This document shows positions 5,429-6,912 of a DNA stretch of 6,912 bases, piece by piece (within the stretch, counting starts at the first letter, position 1; every line of letters begins with the position of its first letter). Below the pieces are notes generated by a model. The model saw nothing but the letters and a program-made list of their open reading frames with translations, made no database searches and had not been told where the DNA came from. The position numbers and the translations under genes are program-made. This stretch comes from an uncultured Prevotella sp. Lineage in GTDB: Bacteria; Bacteroidota; Bacteroidia; Bacteroidales; Bacteroidaceae. The stretch spans positions 1 through 6,912 of the forward strand of contig CAMUQM010000099.1 in the NCBI GenBank assembly GCA_947095945.1, given 5' to 3'.

Positions 5429-5518
5429 CTATATTCCGATATTCCACAAGTCGGTTGCAAGCGATTTGCCGATTCCGGGAATTATCGTCAGTTCCTTAAT
5501 GGTCTGCTCTTTGATCAT
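5429..5518 (-). pseudogene. Truncated helix-hairpin-helix protein, Cdd1-like (29 codons left)
   Basis: ATG at 5518 begins 13 bp after the VOC stop codon and encodes 29 residues with a textbook HhH motif at 10-29: L-T-x-I-P-G-I-G-K-S, then an amphipathic helix ending NIGI. A TAG follows at 5431-5429. This matches the N-terminal end of the small Cdd1 (pathogenicity-locus) HhH proteins, which normally continue for another 50-70 residues after the IGI. In those proteins the remainder includes a conserved Cys and aromatic-rich C-terminal half, none of which is found here. Sequence after the stop belongs to the transposase remnant, so the gene appears cut by insertion followed by deletion. HhH motifs bind DNA backbone non-specifically. 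The identification rests on one short motif, and the family name comes from memory of its sequence. Confidence 0.6.
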
Positions 5519-5531
5519 TGCATCTGACGAA

Positions 5532-5951
5532 CTACATGACAAGTTTTCCCTCATTATCAATCTGCCAAAAAGGATTATATGCAACCTCGAATACATAGCC
5601 GTCCAAATCCTTGAAATAACCGCTGTAACCGCCCCAAAACACTTTCTGCGCAGGCTTCACAATGGTTGCCCCGAGCCGTTCGGCTTCCTGCATCACAGCA
5701 TCGACCTCCTCCTCCGATGTGGCGTTGTAACTGATGGTCATACCTGAAAAGGTTGTCTGTTGATGGTTTAATGTTGTGTCTTTTTCCAATTCCTGCAGTG
5801 GATATAGTCCTAAAACTATCCCTCCCAAAGGAAACAATGCGTATGCTTCCTGACTTTGTTGCGATTTCTTCCAGCCTAAGCCCTCGTAGAAAGCCAATGC
5901 CTTTTGAAAGTCTTTTACTCCCAATGTGATTAAAGTGAGTTTCTGTCTCAT
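5532..5951 (-). CDS. VOC-superfamily (glyoxalase/bleomycin-resistance fold) protein (139 aa)
   Basis: The length and pattern fit a single VOC subunit made of two beta-alpha-beta-beta-beta modules. Module one opens with LTLITLGVKDFQKALAFYEGLGWK (1-28 region), containing the FYEGLGW hallmark; module two covers about 67-126 and ends in GYFKDLDGYVFEVAYNP, with E122 in the place of the usual second-module metal-binding Glu. The first-strand His of metal-dependent glyoxalase I is absent (the strand reads LTLITLG), so glyoxalase I activity is not supported. Members include dioxygenases, epimerases and antibiotic-binding proteins, and the substrate cannot be told. The ATG at 5951 is chosen over the upstream in-frame GTG at 5960 because it gives a normal N-terminus and sits about 20 nt after the predicted transcription start. 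The truncated HhH gene follows after 13 bp, so the two were probably one operon. Confidence 0.88.
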   Translation of the reverse strand: MRQKLTLITLGVKDFQKALAFYEGLGWKKSQQSQEAYALFPLGGIVLGLYPLQELEKDTTLNHQQTTFSGMTISYNATSEEEVDAVMQEAERLGATIVKPAQKVFWGGYSGYFKDLDGYVFEVAYNPFWQIDNEGKLVM

Positions 5952-5976
5952 AAGTTGCACATTATTTAATCCGCCA

Positions 5977-5984
5977 CAAAGTTA
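5977..5984 (-). promoter_or_regulatory. Candidate promoter (TAACTTTG) for the VOC gene
   Basis: Read on the - strand, TAACTTTG is an exact TAnnTTTG -7 element. It places the transcription start near 5970 and leaves a leader of about 20 nt, A/T-rich, before the ATG at 5951. An imperfect -33 element (TTCG) lies 20 bp upstream. Confidence 0.45.
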
Positions 5985-6080
5985 CTCATTCATAGCGAGA
6001 AAGACGAATAGAACAGGAAGAAAATATCTCTTGCAAATGCTTTATCTCCGATAGTTCTCTTGTAGCAATCGGTTGATGTC

Positions 6081-6102
6081 GGAGAGGGGAGTGATTAGTG
6101 AG
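6081..6102 (+). repeat. Half copy of the GC-rich hairpin element
   Basis: Matches 3024-3045 (right stem arm plus its GAGTGATTAG tail) in 21 of 22 positions; the left arm is missing, so it cannot fold. It is a truncated third member of the dispersed family, in the gap between the VOC gene and the last gene. Confidence 0.6.
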
Positions 6103-6149
6103 GTTTCTCTTTTATTAGTCAATAAGTTAACCTGTGCGTTCAGGAAAAC

Positions 6150-6226
6150 TATGACCTTTGAATTTTGACCTTTGACCTTTGACTTTTGATGTTTAAGTTT
6201 TGATATTTGAACTTTTACTTTTCACG
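6150..6226 (+). repeat. 7-bp periodic repeat (TTTGAYN), eleven units
   Basis: Eleven unbroken heptads: TATGACC, TTTGAAT, TTTGACC, TTTGACC, TTTGACT, TTTGATG, TTTAAGT, TTTGATA, TTTGAAC, TTTTACT, TTTCACG. The core TTTGA is best kept in the middle and decays toward the end, as in an ageing slippage array. It is followed by 56 bp of unremarkable sequence before the stop of the last gene. The rest of the 5961-6282 gap holds the half hairpin (6081-6102) and two octamer-like units near 6117-6132, and no gene. Confidence 0.7.
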
Positions 6227-6282
6227 ATTCCCACAGCGGTAATCATAATTATGCCGTACTGATGAGAACTCCGTTCGAATAA

Positions 6283-6849
6283 TCATTTTATTCTATCCAC
6301 TTGCGCCCCTAAAATATAGTATTGTTTTTCTTTAAATTCTCCTACTACAGGGTGTACAGGCAATTTACACTTGCTGTATAGGAGGAGAATCTTGTAGATT
6401 TGCTCTTGAGTTAAGTATTTTGCAGTGCTACTTCTCATTCCAATCTTCACAAATCGTTGTTTGCTGTTTACAAAGATATAAAAATCTGAGGTAAAGATAT
6501 TTCTTTCTTCCCCAATAGGGTTTAAAAGTTTCTTTTGTTTCTTCGTGAGCACTTTACTTAGAACTTTCTCAAGATATTTTTGTATTACCCACCTTGTTTT
6601 CTTAGTATATGGAACATATATTTTGTCACGGAGGTCTTTCCAATTTCCTTCCTTGATAAAACGTTCTGTACTATCCGCATCAGTAGCGATGTAATAGGTC
6701 ATGAAGGTGTCACGAACCCAAGTTGAAGGGAGGGACTCCTGAATGAGTTTCCCCACCTTTGTTATCTTCACGTCATTCTGTGCACATGTAGGATTGCAGA
6801 ATAGGAATGCTAAAAAGATAGCATAGAAAATGTTTTTAATTCTGTTCAT
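6283..6849 (-). CDS. Secreted protein of unknown function (188 aa)
   Basis: I do not recognise the family. Residues 1-23 form a signal peptide (MNRIKN, hydrophobic core IFYAIFLAFLF, then CNPTCA) with likely cleavage before Q24. The mature part is basic and mixed alpha/beta: a helical region with many Lys residues at about 85-110 (KKTRWVIQKYLEKVLSKV, then TKKQKK), a strand pair around 121-137 (SDFYIFVNSKQRFVKIG), a helix at about 147-160, and a C-terminal segment with a strand YYILGAQV. No catalytic motif is visible. The ATG at 6849 is preferred to the in-frame TTG at 6855 because the TTG adds only two residues and ATG is usual. A TAAATTTG sits too close to the ATG to be a normal -7 element. 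Size, signal peptide and basic mature region recall the 3278-3874 product only in general style; I see no convincing alignment between them. Confidence 0.72.
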   Translation of the reverse strand: MNRIKNIFYAIFLAFLFCNPTCAQNDVKITKVGKLIQESLPSTWVRDTFMTYYIATDADSTERFIKEGNWKDLRDKIYVPYTKKTRWVIQKYLEKVLSKVLTKKQKKLLNPIGEERNIFTSDFYIFVNSKQRFVKIGMRSSTAKYLTQEQIYKILLLYSKCKLPVHPVVGEFKEKQYYILGAQVDRIK

Positions 6850-6912
6850 ATTCAAATTTAGATTAAAATTAATAATTTAAAATCCAATTTGTTCCAATAT
6901 TATGCCATCTAC

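Noticed and set aside
5337..5747. 136-codon + strand frame
   Set aside because: It runs antisense through the transposase remnant, the HhH fragment and the VOC gene, all of which have recognisable motifs on the - strand.
5532..5960. Glyoxalase I (gloA) assignment for the VOC protein
   Set aside because: The first-strand metal-binding His is absent and the family is too diverse to name a substrate.

Overview
The window looks like a chromosomal or large-replicon segment from a Prevotella-like member of the Bacteroidota. The evidence is a near-consensus Bacteroidota promoter (TTTG, 20 bp, TAnnTTTG) ahead of the first gene, start codons preceded by A/T-rich leaders without a clear Shine-Dalgarno sequence, moderate to low GC, secreted proteins whose signal peptides end in a ...CxA/Q junction, and abundant short-period repeats between genes. 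Genus is inferred from overall resemblance; species cannot be told.

Layout. Positions 175-864 (+) encode an integral membrane protein of unknown function. A 577-bp purine-rich stretch (865-1441) follows, with several inverted repeats but no credible gene. Then comes a ParA/MinD-type ATPase (1442-2104, +) and, 252 bp on, a protein with an acidic disordered N-terminal half and a C-terminal ribbon-helix-helix-like domain (2357-2986, +). These two look like an orphan partition-type pair, or relics or relatives of the traA/traB (DUF3408) pair of Bacteroidota conjugative elements. No other transfer gene is present.

From about 3000 on the window is a patchwork of small genes in a sea of repeats: a secreted protein of unknown function (3278-3874, +), a tandem array of about 75-bp units with a final inverted partial copy (3883-4412), a convergent secreted TPR protein (4452-5093, -), the end of a decayed IS transposase (5221-5427, -) joined to a truncated helix-hairpin-helix gene (5429-5518, -), a VOC/glyoxalase-fold protein (5532-5951, -), a second repeat-filled gap (5961-6282), and another secreted protein of unknown function (6283-6849, -).

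Three repeat classes recur: a GC-rich hairpin element (2117-2152, 3001-3045, half copy 6081-6102), an 8-bp periodic GTTRACRA repeat, and a 7-bp periodic TTTGAYN repeat. At two separate loci they occur in the same order (hairpin, octamers, heptads), which suggests a compound intergenic element. The parA/RHH pair and the VOC/HhH pair are the only probable functional units; the other genes look like independent transcription units. No tRNA, rRNA, CRISPR array or intact mobile element was seen.
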